DNA of 64,000 nt from positions 357,010 to 421,009 of the forward strand of contig WNYE01000028.1 in NCBI GenBank assembly GCA_021396245.1, read 5' to 3'. The notes under the pieces are model-generated. The model saw only the letters and a list, made by a program, of their open reading frames with translations. It did no database searches and was not told the DNA's origin. Positions 21,961 through 34,404 of this stretch are shown piece after piece. Positions within the stretch are counted from its first letter, which is position 1. Every line of letters begins with the position of its first letter. The stretch comes from Sporothrix humicola (taxonomy: Eukaryota; Ascomycota; Sordariomycetes; Ophiostomatales; Ophiostomataceae). A program made the translations under genes and the position numbers.

Positions 21961-23788
21961 TCAACTCCCGCTGCTGCCGCCTCCGCTGTCTTCCGGCAAT
22001 ATCCGGCTCAGACTCCGTAGCACCTCCATCACCGGCATCTCCCGCGTGCCTACGGCCGCCTTTTCGCGGTCCTCGCGCGCCTTGAGTCGTGCAGCGCCTA
22101 GTCGGAGAAGCAAGTCTGCCTCACGACCGGCTACCGCCACTCGCTGGTCTAGGACGTGCACGTTGGACGCCAAGTGGTCGACTTGGAAGGCGACAGAGCT
22201 TCGTAACCGGCCGAGCCGTTCTTGTATTTGCGCGCGGAATGCTACGGGGTCGGTGGACGTCGCCTCTGCGGAATCCGTCATCGCCGTTGGTTGTGACACG
22301 GCCTGCAGCATCTTGGCCTCTTCTGGGCTGAGAAGACTCTCGTCGGGAAGTGGTGGTTCCTTGGCGACGTCGGCGGCACTGGCTTCGGAACCGTACAGAG
22401 GCTGCAAGTCAAGCGTCGGCTTCGCTAGTGACATCCACTTCTTCTTTTCTTCTTTTAACCTACAGGGTGTTAGTAAGAATAGGGCATTATAAACTGGGAC
22501 GGGCAGTGGGCTTACCTCTTGATCCTTGCCTCCAGCTCGGCAATCTTCTCCTCGTGCTCGATATTGCGCGGATTCGGCTTGAGAATAGCAGGCTTTTTGG
22601 GCTTCCTGGTCATTTCGTCAGGCAGCTCGTCGCGTCCGAACCAGTTGGAAAACTCGGCTCGGTTCGCGAAATCTTTCAACAGCTGGTCCTGGATCGCGCG
22701 GGCTCCCAGAAGTGCACTCGAGTTGGCCGTGCCGTGTGGTGGCTTCTCCGACAGTGCCCGCTCGCCACACCACATTAACAATTGTCGCATCCGCCGTGGC
22801 TCCGGTAGACCTTCTGCCTCAATGTGTTTATAGAACTCGGCCGAGTCCACCTCGCGATGTGGCAGCGCGCTGTGCCCATTGTCGATCAGAGAACTCGCCC
22901 GCCGCCCGCGCATCCCCACACTGCTGCGCCGCTGTCCGTTTTTCCGTCGAAGCTCCTTGTTGCGGTTGATAATCGGCGTGTCGCTAAACGGCAGAGCAAT
23001 CGTTTGATGTTGGGCGCCGCCTCCTTCTGCAGATGGCGGTGTCCTGCTGACATCGTTGGAGTTGTCATTCGTGGTGTCGGCATCGCCCACAACGGCAATA
23101 TCGTCATCGTCGTCCTCCTCTGGCTCAAATTCTCGCCGCTTGGCTGTGCTGGCTTTTGGTTTGCGTCCTCGGCCACTTGTCGTACTCCTTGATGGTACTG
23201 GCGCTGGTGGTGGTGGTGCTGGCTCTTCCTCAACTCGCTCCGACGACCCGCGTGTCCTCCGTTTCGACTTTGTCGCTGGTGGTGGTGGCGGTGGCCTTGC
23301 CGAGATCTCATCCTCCTCATCCTCTTCGTCAACGGGCGGTGGTAATGCTTTTGCCGCGGCTTTTGGTGGCCGGCCAGGCCTCCGTGTTGACGTTGTTGGT
23401 GCGGGTACTTGTTGTGGTGAGACGGTGGACGATCTTGTTGTCGTTGGTGGCGATGCAGGTATTGTGCCGCGTTTCCGTCCTGTGCTTTGTCTGCTCTTCT
23501 TTGCTGCTGCCGTCGACTTCTCGGTTACTGGTGCTGGTGCTGGTGCTGCCGGCTCGGGTGCTGTGGTCGTCTTGGCCCGCTTGGAGCCGCGTGTGAATGT
23601 GAAATCGCCATCCTGCTCATCGTACACAGCGGCGGCTATGAAACAAAAAGTTAGTATCCCTTTCTTAATCCTAGGGGGAAGTTGAAAACGCGTAACATAC
23701 CAGCAATGCGTTTGCTGCTGCGGCGGCTGGCCTGGTTGCTCATGCTCAAGTCCTGAAGCGGTAGACGGGTCCGTACGAGGGTCGTCAT
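21961..23788 (-). CDS. mis13: Kinetochore Mis12/MIND complex subunit Mis13/Dsn1
   Basis: Subunit of the four-protein MIND complex linking the inner kinetochore to Ndc80/KNL1. Exons on the complement are 23788-23701, 23635-22516 and 22459-21961 (introns 65 and 56 nt), giving 568 residues. The diagnostic MIS13 block is at about 272-362 (SSLIDNGHSALPHREVDS, FYKHIEAEGLPEPRRMRQL, LMWCGERAL). Just before it sit two basic Aurora-type sites, RRSS (265-268) and RRAS (274-277), where Aurora B/Ipl1 phosphorylates yeast and human Dsn1. The N-terminal half is disordered, with acidic runs and two AT-hook-like motifs (RRPGRPPK at about 114-121, GRGRKPK at about 184-190). The C-terminal half is helical. An in-frame ATG at 23743 is an alternative start; 23788 is preferred because the extra 15 residues (MTTLVRTRLPLQDLS) look like the usual N-terminus of the family. 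Confidence 0.88.
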
Positions 23789-25521
23789 GGATGGCGGGTA
23801 TGGTTCAATGGAGGAAATGAGATGGAGATGGCGGATCTACTGTGACGGAGACGGCGAAATGTCGTGATCGGGGCGTCGTCCGTGTCGTCGCTGGGGCATG
23901 TCCTGTCCTGCCTCCCGGTGTGCGCCCGGGTGTTTCCCCTCGGCGACGTCGTGTCCCAGAGGTTGAGGACGCGTTTCGGGAGCGCCGCTAGATGGAAAAA
24001 AGGACGTCTACCGATGCCCCTATTGTGCCGTCCCAATGAGTGGCTGTGTCGGGCCTCGAAGTGCTGGGGCAATTTTGCCTCCCCGCTCGACTGGTGATGC
24101 CTCAGATGAGGAAGCAGCCAATTCGCGCCGCCAAGGTCGCAATCGCGCGGCCGCAGTGCTTTCGTTGGCGACAGACGGTGTCGCGCACGTCTTTTCGACT
24201 ATCTCGGGACAAAATGACGCGTCGATTGTCCGGCCAAATTGTCGTGATGCGCCGCCGAAAATGTGTTTGCTGTCGGTGGGCGTCGGGAGCCTCCTGCCAA
24301 AATCGCGTCCCGCCCTGGCGCGTTCGTGTCTCGTCGGTGGTTGTAAGGATGTGTGGTGTTTTGGGACGAATGTCGCTCCCTAAGAGAAATATCGCGAGAT
24401 TGTTGAGGGAGGGGGTAGAATTGGCCGGTGGTTCCTTCCTGGACGAGCGGTTTCCGTCTCGCCTTCCTTTTGGTTTGTGTGTTGCGATTTGCGCCTTGGG
24501 GGCGTGGCTTCCGGGTCGGTCTTTTCTCCCACCTTTCCCTCTTTCCCCCTTGTTCGTCGACGATTTGTTTACGCGCGCCGTCCGCCGCACCTGATTTGCC
24601 AGTTTGGGTCTGTGTGGAATTACGCTAGCCCGAATAAGGCAAGCGTGCCAGCCGAGAATGGCCAGCCGTTTTGTACCTGAATGATAGATCCACGTGACTT
24701 ATGACGATTCTGGTCACGTGTATCACTGTCTTGTGTAGTATCAAACCCACTGCCATCGAACATCATCGTCTCCCTTCCCAATATCGCGAGATTTACCGCC
24801 CGCTACGGAGTACTTCACACACCTTTTTCAGCTTCACAGATCAAAGGGTTATTTTTAAATTTGTTTGAATTCGGTCCGCGCCATGCACCTAACAATAGAA
24901 CACTATATATACCGTGTTGCCGACGACCTGTGTATTTTTGTTGCCTCGTCCCCCTTTATCATCACCATCAACAAGCCGGTCAACATCGAGAGGATGTTCT
25001 CATGCAGTAAGGAAAGAATAAAGGGTAGGAAATAAAAGAGATAAAAAAAAATGTATAACAGAGAATAAGAAACAAAACATGTCATCTGATAGACGACAGG
25101 AAAAATAAAAGGGAATTGAGAGAGGCAGGAGAAAAGAGAAAAGAGGAAAAGGAAGACCCAAGAACCAAAAGAATCCAAAAAAAAAAAATCACAAACGCGC
25201 TTAAAGACATCCCAAGGGAGAAGCAACCTCCACCCGCCCTCCTTATCCTTCCCCTGCCAGGCAGGGCCTTGACGCCGCAGGCCCTTCCGTTTTTGTGTGT
25301 GACCTTTGCAGCCGTCGTTTAGTTCCAAACACCAGAAACCAGAAAAGACAAAAAAAAGCAACAATGGGAAAGAAAGAGAAGAAGACCAAAAAGGGAAAAA
25401 AAGAAAGAGATAAACAGAAACAAACAAAGCGAACCCGCGGTATCCGTCCGGGAAACAAAAACACAAAATTATGGTATACGCCCCCCTTTTGTTGATGTTA
25501 CACGTGAGGCAGAAGCAGCCT
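23789..25521. other. Intergenic region with paired E-boxes
   Basis: Holds the promoter of mis13 (complement of about 23800-24700) and, from about 25000 to 25480, a long purine-rich stretch on the + strand that is probably atf1 3' UTR or beyond on the complement. Two inverted CACGTG sites lie at 24691-24720. Open frames at 24040-24600 and 24903-25556 lack protein character. Confidence 0.45.
24691..24720. promoter_or_regulatory. Inverted pair of CACGTG E-boxes
   Basis: CACGTGAC (24691-24698) and GTCACGTG (24713-24720) are exact inverted repeats with a 14-bp spacer. RTCACRTG is the recognition core of Cbf1-type bHLH proteins. The pair lies about 0.9 kb upstream of mis13. Binding is inferred. 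Confidence 0.5.
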
Positions 25522-25713
25522 TCAGAATGCGGCCTCGTCTTCCTCCGAATCCTCACTCTTGGTATGTGATCCTTGCGAAGAGTCCATGATGCGAGAAGCC
25601 AAACTTAGTACGCCCTGTACACTCCGTGAACTAGGCGTGCTAAGCATGCTTTGAATACTCGCTGTTCTGGCCACAGGCAGCGGTTCGTTATGCGCCGGTA
25701 GGGTGGTTTTTCC
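25522..25713 (-). other. In-frame 63-codon open segment downstream of atf1
   Basis: Reading on past the atf1 stop in the same frame gives TGA, two codons, TAG, then 63 sense codons ending in TGA. The predicted peptide is Ser-rich and ends in an acidic tail (KSEDSEEDEAAF), so it looks more protein-like than most chance frames. It could be an alternative 3' exon, a read-through extension or chance. I do not claim it is translated. Confidence 0.3.
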
Positions 25714-25722
25714 CTAAGAGAA

Positions 25723-27537
25723 TCAGCGGCCGCCGCCAACCTGGCCGGCGATAACGGGCTGGCTGGCAATCGGTGCGGCCATGCCGTAAGGGTTCATCTG
25801 CTGGTTGAACGGCTCGATCGACTGCTGCAGGTATGTTCCATGCAGACCCTGCTGCTGTGTGATCGGACAGTCTTTGTGCGCAAGAAGCAGTGTCTTGAGA
25901 TTAACAATTTCCTCGCGCAACTGGTTGATCTGCGAGCTGAGATTCTCATTCTCGGTGCTGTACAGCTCAACCTTGGTCTGGAGGTTCTGGAGCCACTGTT
26001 TCTTCCGCTGGCGACACTTGAGTGCGGCGACACTGGCATGGGGTGTTAGTATATTTGACATTAGTGGGAGGATATGAAGCAAATTGGTAGTACATACCGG
26101 TTCCGTTCCAAGAAGTTCTTGCGCTTCTCCTCTTCAGTCATCTTAGGACGAGGCTGGCCATCCTTTCCAAGGCGGTTCTCGTCGTCATCAGATTGAGAGT
26201 CGCCATCGTACATATCATCCTGTGGTGGCGATGCAGATGCGGCAGTCTTTGCCTTCTTGGCTGCGGGGGCCTTGGCAGGGGTATCAGTGGCCTTTCTCCG
26301 GTTGTTGGCAGCAACGCCATTGTCGCCAGACGAGTTGCGCTTGCCTCTGCCCTTGGTGCTGGGACGGGCCGGCTCACTGTCATCCGAGGCAGCACTGACG
26401 GCCTCGCTAGTGCCGCGGCCGTTGCGAGCGGCCGTAGACGAGCCATTCGAAAGGCCGTTAGTCATCGGGGCTCCGTTGGTAGCACGAGCCTGTATCGGTT
26501 GCTGACCGGGAATAACAGGAATTGGCACAGGCGTCTGAGTAACCGCACCAGAGGTGGGCGGCATACCGGCAACGGTAGGCGGCAGCGGCACAGCGGTGTT
26601 GGCCGCCGGCTGCGGTGGCGGAGGCGCAACAAACGGTGCCTGTGGCTGGGCACTGCCCCGGCCCTGGGCAAGAAGGTACAAACTATTGGCCGCGTTATTG
26701 TCCTGGTCGAATGCCTTTGCCTCGGGCTTGGGTGCCGGAACAGACGTGCCAGCCGGGGCATCCTGGGGAACACTTGTGGGGGCTGAAGTCTGTTGGTTCG
26801 TCTGGTTGGCCAGCTGGGCCTGTTCACGCTTTGTAGCGGCAGCGGCCATGGCAGTCCGGTGGAAGTCCAGGGTGCCGGGAGTAGCGCCACCGCTCTGGAG
26901 CTGAGCAAAGGCAACCTGTGAGCTCGGACTTGGCGCGGGAAACATGGAGCCGCTGCCACCAGGAGTCAAGCCAGTTCTCAGCGAAGACTCATTGGGGGTG
27001 GGGAAGCCACCACGGAGATGGGTGTCACCAAAGTAATCATTGGTAGGGCCAGACAGCATCGCTGGACTAAGCGGGCCCGTCCGCAGAGAACCGCCACCCC
27101 AGTTGAAGGAGGGTGTGGTGCCGCCGGGCAGAAGCGACGACGGAGATGTGAGCGCAGCCACGGAGGGTAACTTGGTTCCACCGGGCGTCTCTGCAGACCC
27201 GCTGCCGCCGAACGACTGCTCAAACGGATTGGGCTCAAGACTCAGCGAGCCACCAGCTCCGCCGACCTGGCTGGCAAAGTAATCTGGGGTGTTGCCGGTC
27301 TGCTGGTTCGGACGCGGCGGTGGTGCGAGAGGCTTGGCAGGTTCAACAGTCGAGGAAGGGTCGGCCTTTGTTGCAGACGTTTCTGTAAAGACAAGCAATT
27401 GGTCAGCATCGGAAAGTGATGGGTAAATGGCAAAGAACAATTCAAAACGTACCTGTTCGTAAGGGCGACGACTTGGTCTTCTGCTTTGGAGATTTCGATG
27501 TGCCGCGCGAGGCTGGAGCAGGTGAATTCTTCGCCAT
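25723..27537 (-). CDS. atf1: Atf1-type bZIP stress transcription factor (ATF/CREB family)
   Basis: Nuclear bZIP regulator of the Atf1/AtfA group, the usual target of the Hog1/Sty1 stress MAPK, binding CRE (TGACGTCA). Exons on the complement are 27537-27453, 27382-26098 and 26032-25723 (introns 70 and 65 nt), giving 559 residues. The N-terminal half is Ser/Thr/Pro/Gly-rich with several SP/TP sites of MAPK type (TPGG, LSPAM, PTPNE). The bZIP spans about 440-510: EEEKRKNFLERNR, then VAALKCRQRKK, with the splice junction inside Arg457, followed by a leucine zipper ending in LKTLLLAHKDCP, a signature of Atf1 orthologues. The C-terminus ends AGQVGGGR. Known relatives, as I remember them, end in RRFS; here TTC TCT TAG follows the TGA directly, suggesting a recent stop that removed the last residues. 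A long pyrimidine-rich leader lies upstream. Confidence 0.92.
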
Positions 27538-30500
27538 TATGCAGTGATATTATGAGGTTGGTGGTGCGTAAAGATATTACTTATTGGGTAGTTGAGAGGC
27601 TGTTGATTCAGTCGGCAATGTGGATTTGTAATAGTGGGAGGCGTCTGACGGAAGAGCCGCTCCAGCGAGAAAGGGAAAAGAAAGAAGAAAGAAGAAGAAG
27701 AAAAAAAGTCGTAAAGATGCTGTTCGAGATCAATCAATCGATACGTCGCCTAATAAGCAATCAAATGCAGACGCGTGCTCTGTTGATGCAAGGTCGAAAC
27801 GTTGTTGTCGTTGACGGGGTAAGGGTAGAAGTGATGCGTGTTGGAGCGATGACGATGACGCCACGAGGCGCTGTGCCGTTGGAATGTTTCCTGGGAGTTG
27901 ACGAAGGAGAAGAGATGCGCGCCGACTAAGAAAGGAGAGCAGTGTAAATGCAAAATCGACAACCGATGCGATGCGCAATGAACGATTGGCGATAGACACA
28001 AGCCGCAAAAACGGAGGTGCCGAGAGAAGAACGTAGGGAAACGGGCTGTTGGAAATAGAAGGGGCTGTGAAAAGCGTGCCGAAAAAAACGTGTCGCAGAA
28101 GCGCAGAATCGCCTGGGCGAAATCGGTCACGATGCGGAGGACAATGTGGGAAAAGAAGATCACGATAAAATTGTGGACAAATGAATAGAGAGAAAGCAAA
28201 CAGCAGAAAACGGTAATCCGATAAGGGGAAGGTGTTTTTGCTGTCGACCGTGTGGTTGGTGATGCCGTTACTCGTTGCAATTCGAGATGACGAAAGAGTT
28301 TGAAAGGGGAAAAAAGAAAAAAGGAGAAAGGAAGAGAGAATGGGCGGGTGACGTAGCTGGAGAAAAGGCAGTGACGCCGCGGGCACAGAAATGTTTCGCA
28401 ACGGGGGGGGACAAGGAACGCACTACAGCGCAATGGGCAAGTGCTCATAGGGGGTGGGCGAGGGCAGGGAAAGGGCAGTCGAGGTGAAAAATCGAATGGG
28501 AAGGACCATGACGCAGACGCCCATTTTTCCTACTTTTCGTGGGTCTCTCGCTCTCTTGCCTCTTTCCTCGTTTCCTCTTTGGCGTTGCCTCCCGCCCAAT
28601 TCACACAAAAAATTCTTCTCATTGGCCGTTGGGAAAGTGGGGATGGGAAAACAGTGGGAAGGGAAGGAACGATGGCGTTTGGAGCCAGTGCAGAAACAGG
28701 CATAACGCCCCCCTTTTCGCACTTTCCACAGGCACGGCGGCCACTAACGCACTGTAAGCTGGGTACTTGGGCCGACGCGCAGAAATGGTTACGACACGCT
28801 TGTACCCAGCCTGGATCTCACCAGTCGAGCGAGGCGCCTTTTCCCAGCCAGTGCATGGTTGCCACCCCACGCACTGTTGCCAGTGAGGATGGCGTCTTGT
28901 TCGCGCACGACGTGCTCCGTAATTGAAGCAATTATCTGGGTGTCGTGGGTATTTCTGGGTGGAGATGGGGGCGCGGACACGCTCCGTATTGGCCGTTGGA
29001 CGATATTGTCACTGTGCTGGCCATCCGTCTGCGTCCTGCTTTATTTGCTTTTTTAGGGTGCTCTAGGGAACTTCAGGGAACTACAGGGTCGATTTTCTTC
29101 ACTATTGACACGTTGATAGCGAGTAATTGCCGCAGGACCCACCTGCGTACTGTGAAGAGAAGAAGAAAAGCAGAAAAGGCACAAGACCAAGCGTCCCGGC
29201 TGGTGTGATTTGGGCGTGATTGCGAATTTACCGGACCGTGCTCGAAAAGCTCAGACCAGAAAATACATCGTAAATGCTTGTAATTTACGGGGGTCACTTT
29301 TTGATGGCCTGTCGCGCTTCTCGTTTCCTCCTCTCCATGTTTTCCCTTATTTTTTCGCCTCCAAACAATTGTGCTTCCGCCACTGCGGGCTTCACTTTCC
29401 GGCCTCCGCATTGCTCGCTTGTCTTCACCGTTGAACAGACTGCCAGACCGCCAACGGCAGAAGATTGACGATAGACAATGGGAATGGGAATGGAAATAGG
29501 GAGCACGCCGCATGGCAAATGAATGAACATCAAAATGGTGGTGTGCAACAAAGAGGTTAGGGTGTGCTCTTGCCATGTTTGTCATGCTCAGGAATGGGGG
29601 CGTTCCGGGGGTTCGCACTTGCCATGCCGTGCCTGCCCACACCGGTACTCACACGGTGCAGCTGGTGACCCACACAGTGTACAAGCCAAACTCAAATGGC
29701 AGACACCTTGTCCAAATTCTACAGCCCCTGGCTTTTGCACTCCTGGTCGTTCCAGAATTTGGTTGTCTTCACCTTTCTCGCTTCGGCGCCTCTGCCACTT
29801 GCGTCACGCATCATGGGCCTTGGCTGGAGACGCGTTGCGTGCGATTGGGATAGTGTGGCTGCGTGGCATTGAGGAAATGTCGTGAAAGAACGGGGAAACA
29901 GCGATGCAAGGTGTAGGTAAAAAAGAAGGTACGATGGGCCGAGATGGCGATGCGTTACAATGCGCATGAACGGGGAGCAAAGGTGAGGGATGGGGGACGC
30001 GTTGCAGCTTCCATTTTCTTCTATTTTCGATTTTAGACTTTCCCACCTCCACCTTCCCAGCAAAGTCCAGCCTTTCTCGGGAGACTCACAGCCTGCTCTC
30101 GTGGCCGAGCCGGGCAGTTCTTTACCGGCAACGTAGTCAACAATTCCAGCGTCGCTTTTTTTATCTTGCCAATCTTGCCAATCTGTTTTTCGCGTGTCTT
30201 AATATCTCCACATATCGTCATATCAACACAATCCCTTGTATTACTCCGTGCAAAGGCACTCTGCCATATTGCCAAACATATATACTTATATACTTTAACA
30301 AATACGCGATGCCATGTCTAACTGTGTATCGTTTGTCTGGCTCTCAGCCCTCTCGCCACCATCCCGCCGACCGGCTGCCGAATTCGACTTTTTCCGCAAC
30401 AATTAATGACCAGGGGGAAGACCGCCTGCTGTTCTGTGTTCTAGATGCTCTTCTTGCATAAAAATGGCAGGCCAAAGGACACGCAAGTCAACACGAACGT

Positions 30501-33500
30501 GGCAAACTTTGCCCCTGGTTGAACTGCTGTGCACCAATTCTCGTGTACAAAAGAACGAGACCGCATACATGTTGAGCACGAGTTGTTGATACCGGAGCAA
30601 ATGTCGAAGACTATCGAAACAAATGCTAACTGTCACTCATCTTGACCTCGCGGCTGGCAAAATTGCGTCAGACGCTAGGGTGGCCTGTTAATATCAAAAT
30701 AGGAAACAACACCTCTCCCATGTCGGAAGAAATCTTATTTGCTTTCCCCGTCACCCAAGCTATCAGATACGAGGGAAGGAGCAAGCGAGCGACAGATTCC
30801 CCTCCCTTCTGTTCTCACAAACCTCTTGCAGTCTCCGCCTCACCCTATTTTTTTCTGATAAATGCCAATGCGCGCCATTCGTCGCTTTTGTTTCAATCGG
30901 CGCAGACAATTACCACTGTTTTTGACCGCTTTCTTGTGCTATGCCTTTTGCCCTGCAGGCTGTTGTTGATTCCCAACTCGCACCTGCTTTTCTTCAATTT
31001 TTCTATCTCCGAGTGAGACAACACCTGCAACATCAAAAAAGGAAGTCACACTTGGCACACCTCTCAAGCACACACTCCCACGCTCTTTCCCAGCCGGCAG
31101 CCATTCCCGCCCCCCCTTTTTTTTTTTTTTTGAGAACTTGAGCCTTTACCCATGGACCTCTTACCGCTCCCGTCCTAGCACAGAATGGCTCCAAAATGTT
31201 CTGGTTCATCCGGGTGTTGTCTTTCCTTTTCGCTTTCTTGAGTTTTCGCTCTTTTTATTTCACTTTTTGTATTCTTTTCTTTTTCTTGATGGGTGTCAAA
31301 CGGTGCATCACGCTAGCGGTGTCGACCCCTGTCAATTTAAAGTAACCTACTGAGTAGTCCACCGTATTTTAACGGGCAGTGCTGAAAAGGAAAAGAAAGA
31401 CAACGAGAAATACGTCGTTGAGGAAGGAGCGAATGGCGCGAGCGACATCATAGGGGCCCATTTCCGCGCGACCCAGAGAGTGAGGCGACAGTTGCACAAG
31501 TAAACAAATGACCGTGCTAAACTGCACTGTGCTGCTCTGTTTCTTTCCATTTCCTTTCTTTTGCATTTGTTGTTGTTATTGTGTTCTTGCTTCCCTTTTC
31601 TTTTGTCTCTCCTCCCTTGCACAACAACAAGACGCCTGTTCTCGGCCCTGCATTTCTGCGCTGTGCAACTGGACAGAACAAATATTTCGTCTTCGAATGA
31701 CGTAATCGGCGCTGCGGTCTCGGAAAAATGGGTCCCGCCTGAAATCTGACGGTTGGGAAGGAGCGAAGCGAGGGAAGGCACTCTCGACGCACGTTGGCAG
31801 CGTTGTGAGCGCTGAAATGCACTGGGAGCTCCAGGGAGGGCCTAATAAAGGGGGGCAGTCGCGATCGAGATTTTCAGCGGGCAATCGAGAGACCAAAAAC
31901 AATCTCGACAACAAAGCAAGCAAAAACATGGCCAGACTTGCACAAGATACAGTCTCGTAGGCCAGGCCAGACCAGGCCAGGGCGGCCACACGCCGGCCGA
32001 AAGAGAGAAAGCCAAGAGAATGGACAGCACAACACATAGACAAAAAGCCACTGGGTTGGGTCTCTGGGCCTCTCTTATCGGAGCATGAGTCGCTGTCCTC
32101 CGTTTTGCGTCCCAGTCGCCATTTTAGAACTCGCAACTAGCCGTCGTCTTCCAGCCCACAATAAAGAGGACTCATGCAGCCCACTTAGTGCGTGCAGCGG
32201 ATGCAGCGCATGTCTTATAATCGTCTGGGGCTCTCAGCTTTCGAGTTCATGTTTTCAGCACGAACTCAATGTTGACAACTGGTCGTTCTTTCCTTCGTTT
32301 GCGCCAGCACTGTGCAGCCTTTTCATTCTGTGGGCCGCCGCGTTGAGGATACCTGCCAATGACTTCATTTCGCTGCCACTAGCGGGGAAAGAGAGGACGC
32401 GCCTAAGTACCAGGGGGTGGTTTATACAGACGGAAGCTGATTGGCTGGCGCACATGCAATGTCATCTTCGCACAGTGTGGTGCTCTCTGACATTTTACGA
32501 GCACTGTTTGCATGCTGATAAATCGGTGCTCAGGTGGGAAGGAGCTGGAGAACAACAGCGCAAATGCAGGTTGTGCAAAGTTGTGGGAGAGGGAAAGAAC
32601 GAGGAAAGGCAAACTCGTGACTTGGCCCTTTCCGTTTTCGACAGTTGGACAGGCTTTTGGCCGTCTCTCTTTATCTCTGCTTTCAGCCCTCCCGTTTCAT
32701 GCTTCCCTGCTGTTCCTTGTTTTTTGTGCAGTTGGCGAGTCGGAAAGGGATGCGTTCGCAGCTTTTCCTCCGTACGCAAAGCCGTTGGATGCCTCGATGC
32801 CTCGATATATCCAGATCTTTAACGGTACCCAAATTCAAATTCACCCCTCATGTCGGAGTCGGAGTCGCATTCCACATGGTAGACTAGAAGCATGGGAAAC
32901 TCTATTTGCGCAGCAAAGTCAATAATGCCACCAGACGATCTTGTTGACAGAAAGAAGGCCGGAAAGCAATTGTGGTGAAAACCAAAGGATTTGACAGCAA
33001 AGACACAACTTTCGGTGGTCTTGAAAAATGACTCTGCATTCTCGCTTCTTTCCCTGTCTCTTTTCTCCCGTTTCTGGAGGTTGCGACCGTCTCCCCGGCC
33101 GAACCACACATACAAGGAAAGAGGGCAGAGGGGAAGCGCATCTGCAGGCAAACATAGGCGGCGGTCCATCTGATTGCCTTATTGGCCCAACCATATTGAC
33201 AAGCAGGAGAGAAAGTTAAAAAGGAAAGGGCAAATCACGGTTGCAGGTCGCAAGGAAAGAGCGTGGACTGGCTCCATGCCGTTCTTTCCACACCTTGCCT
33301 TTAATATGGCTACACCAAAACCCAGTTGCTCCAGCCAATTAGGCAGCCCGGAGCAGTCTCTCCAAAATCGGGAAGACACCCTCACCAAGCTGTAAAGATA
33401 GACGAGCTCAACTTTATATCGCAGACTCGATCCCCGATATGCTGATCTGAATCAGTTGTTTTGTTTGCGCTTCTTTGAGCTATGTTATCCACTTACACGC

Positions 33501-33608
33501 GCCGCGAGCTTAATTTGATATAAAGGGTGGGCGAGGCGGAGCTAATCGCGATAAACTACGTCATGATGTGAAGGACGCACGAACGCGAAACAACTAGACA
33601 AGCGAGCC

Positions 33609-33695
33609 AGGACCAAGTCAGGATCTAATCAGGACCGAATCAGAACCAAATCAGAACCAAATCAGAACCATAGCAGAACCGGACCCAGGACCAAA
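33609..33695. repeat. Degenerate 12-bp minisatellite
   Basis: About seven imperfect tandem units of the type AATCAGAACCAA, the central three nearly identical. No gene is attached. Confidence 0.7.
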
Positions 33696-34016
33696 TGTAC
33701 GCCGTAGCCTCGTCTTCGCGGTGCAAAACATGAAACATAGCCGGCTAATGGCCGCTTTCGATTAGCTTTCGAGCTTTTTCGATCTCAGCCCTTGTTGCCT
33801 CGTGGGGGTTACAGATTTGAGGCCTTGTGATAGCTAAAGGTTGCCGTTACGTGGAAGTGGAAGAATGCATCCTGCATTTCAGGCCCCAAGTGAGGCAGCA
33901 GACCAACAAATGAAAGTACGATAGTGTCGAAGACATCACCGTGCCGTAGCATGCGAGGTGACATATTGTTAACTCCATTATCGACCGTGATATAGCATCG
34001 TCTGTGGTATTACACC

Positions 34017-34150
34017 ACATCATCAGCTTCCTCTCGCGGCTCAAAGAGAGGAAACGAGAAGACGAAGAAGAAGAGGGAAGAAAACGGGGAGCGAGGGAAT
34101 TGGGATGGGAAGGGGAAAGGGGCAACATCATCAGCTTCCTCTCGCGGCTC
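34017..34150. repeat. 26-bp direct repeat, 108-bp period
   Basis: The same 26 bases, beginning ACATCATCAGCTTCC and ending TCGCGGCTC, occur at 34017-34042 and 34125-34150. The first copy continues into a purine-rich tract. It lies about 250 bp downstream of the GST-like gene stop on the opposite strand. Confidence 0.8.
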
Positions 34151-34404
34151 GGCTTGGGGTTAAACACTAAAATATCATTATTGGACAGCGAGCAAGCGCA
34201 GGACAAATTATGTTGACAAGGAGTAAAATGTAAGGTACAAAGTAGGATAGCTCGTTCGAGTAAAATAACACCGCGATACTGTTCCTGCTTCGATCAAGCT
34301 GCCCGTAAGCATACAGAGTTCGTCTGCAGAGCTTTATAGCCTCTACCATTGCTTCTCGGCCATGCCATCCGCTGCATCGTGACGAAGCTCCTGCCCTAGA
34401 CTTA

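Larger units (their letters stand above)
27538..34404. other. 6.9-kb region without a recognisable gene
   Basis: The first kilobase is pyrimidine-rich on the complement and open in two overlapping frames (27730-28448), which looks like a long atf1 promoter or leader rather than coding sequence. The rest has only chance-like open frames; the longest (32085-32822, +) has no recognisable domain and Cys/Trp-rich composition unlike a fungal protein. Short repeats occur at 33609-33695 and 34017-34150. Confidence 0.5.

Noticed and set aside
24040..24600. Open frames on both strands upstream of mis13
   Set aside because: Arg-rich chance translations in promoter DNA, with no homology and no codon signature.
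27730..28448. Two overlapping frames of about 225-230 codons upstream of atf1
   Set aside because: Two long frames on the same strand over the same DNA indicate composition, not coding; best explained as the atf1 promoter or leader.
32085..32822. 245-residue open frame in gene-free DNA
   Set aside because: No domain, Cys/Trp/Ser-rich chance-like composition, no leader signal and no supporting splice sites.
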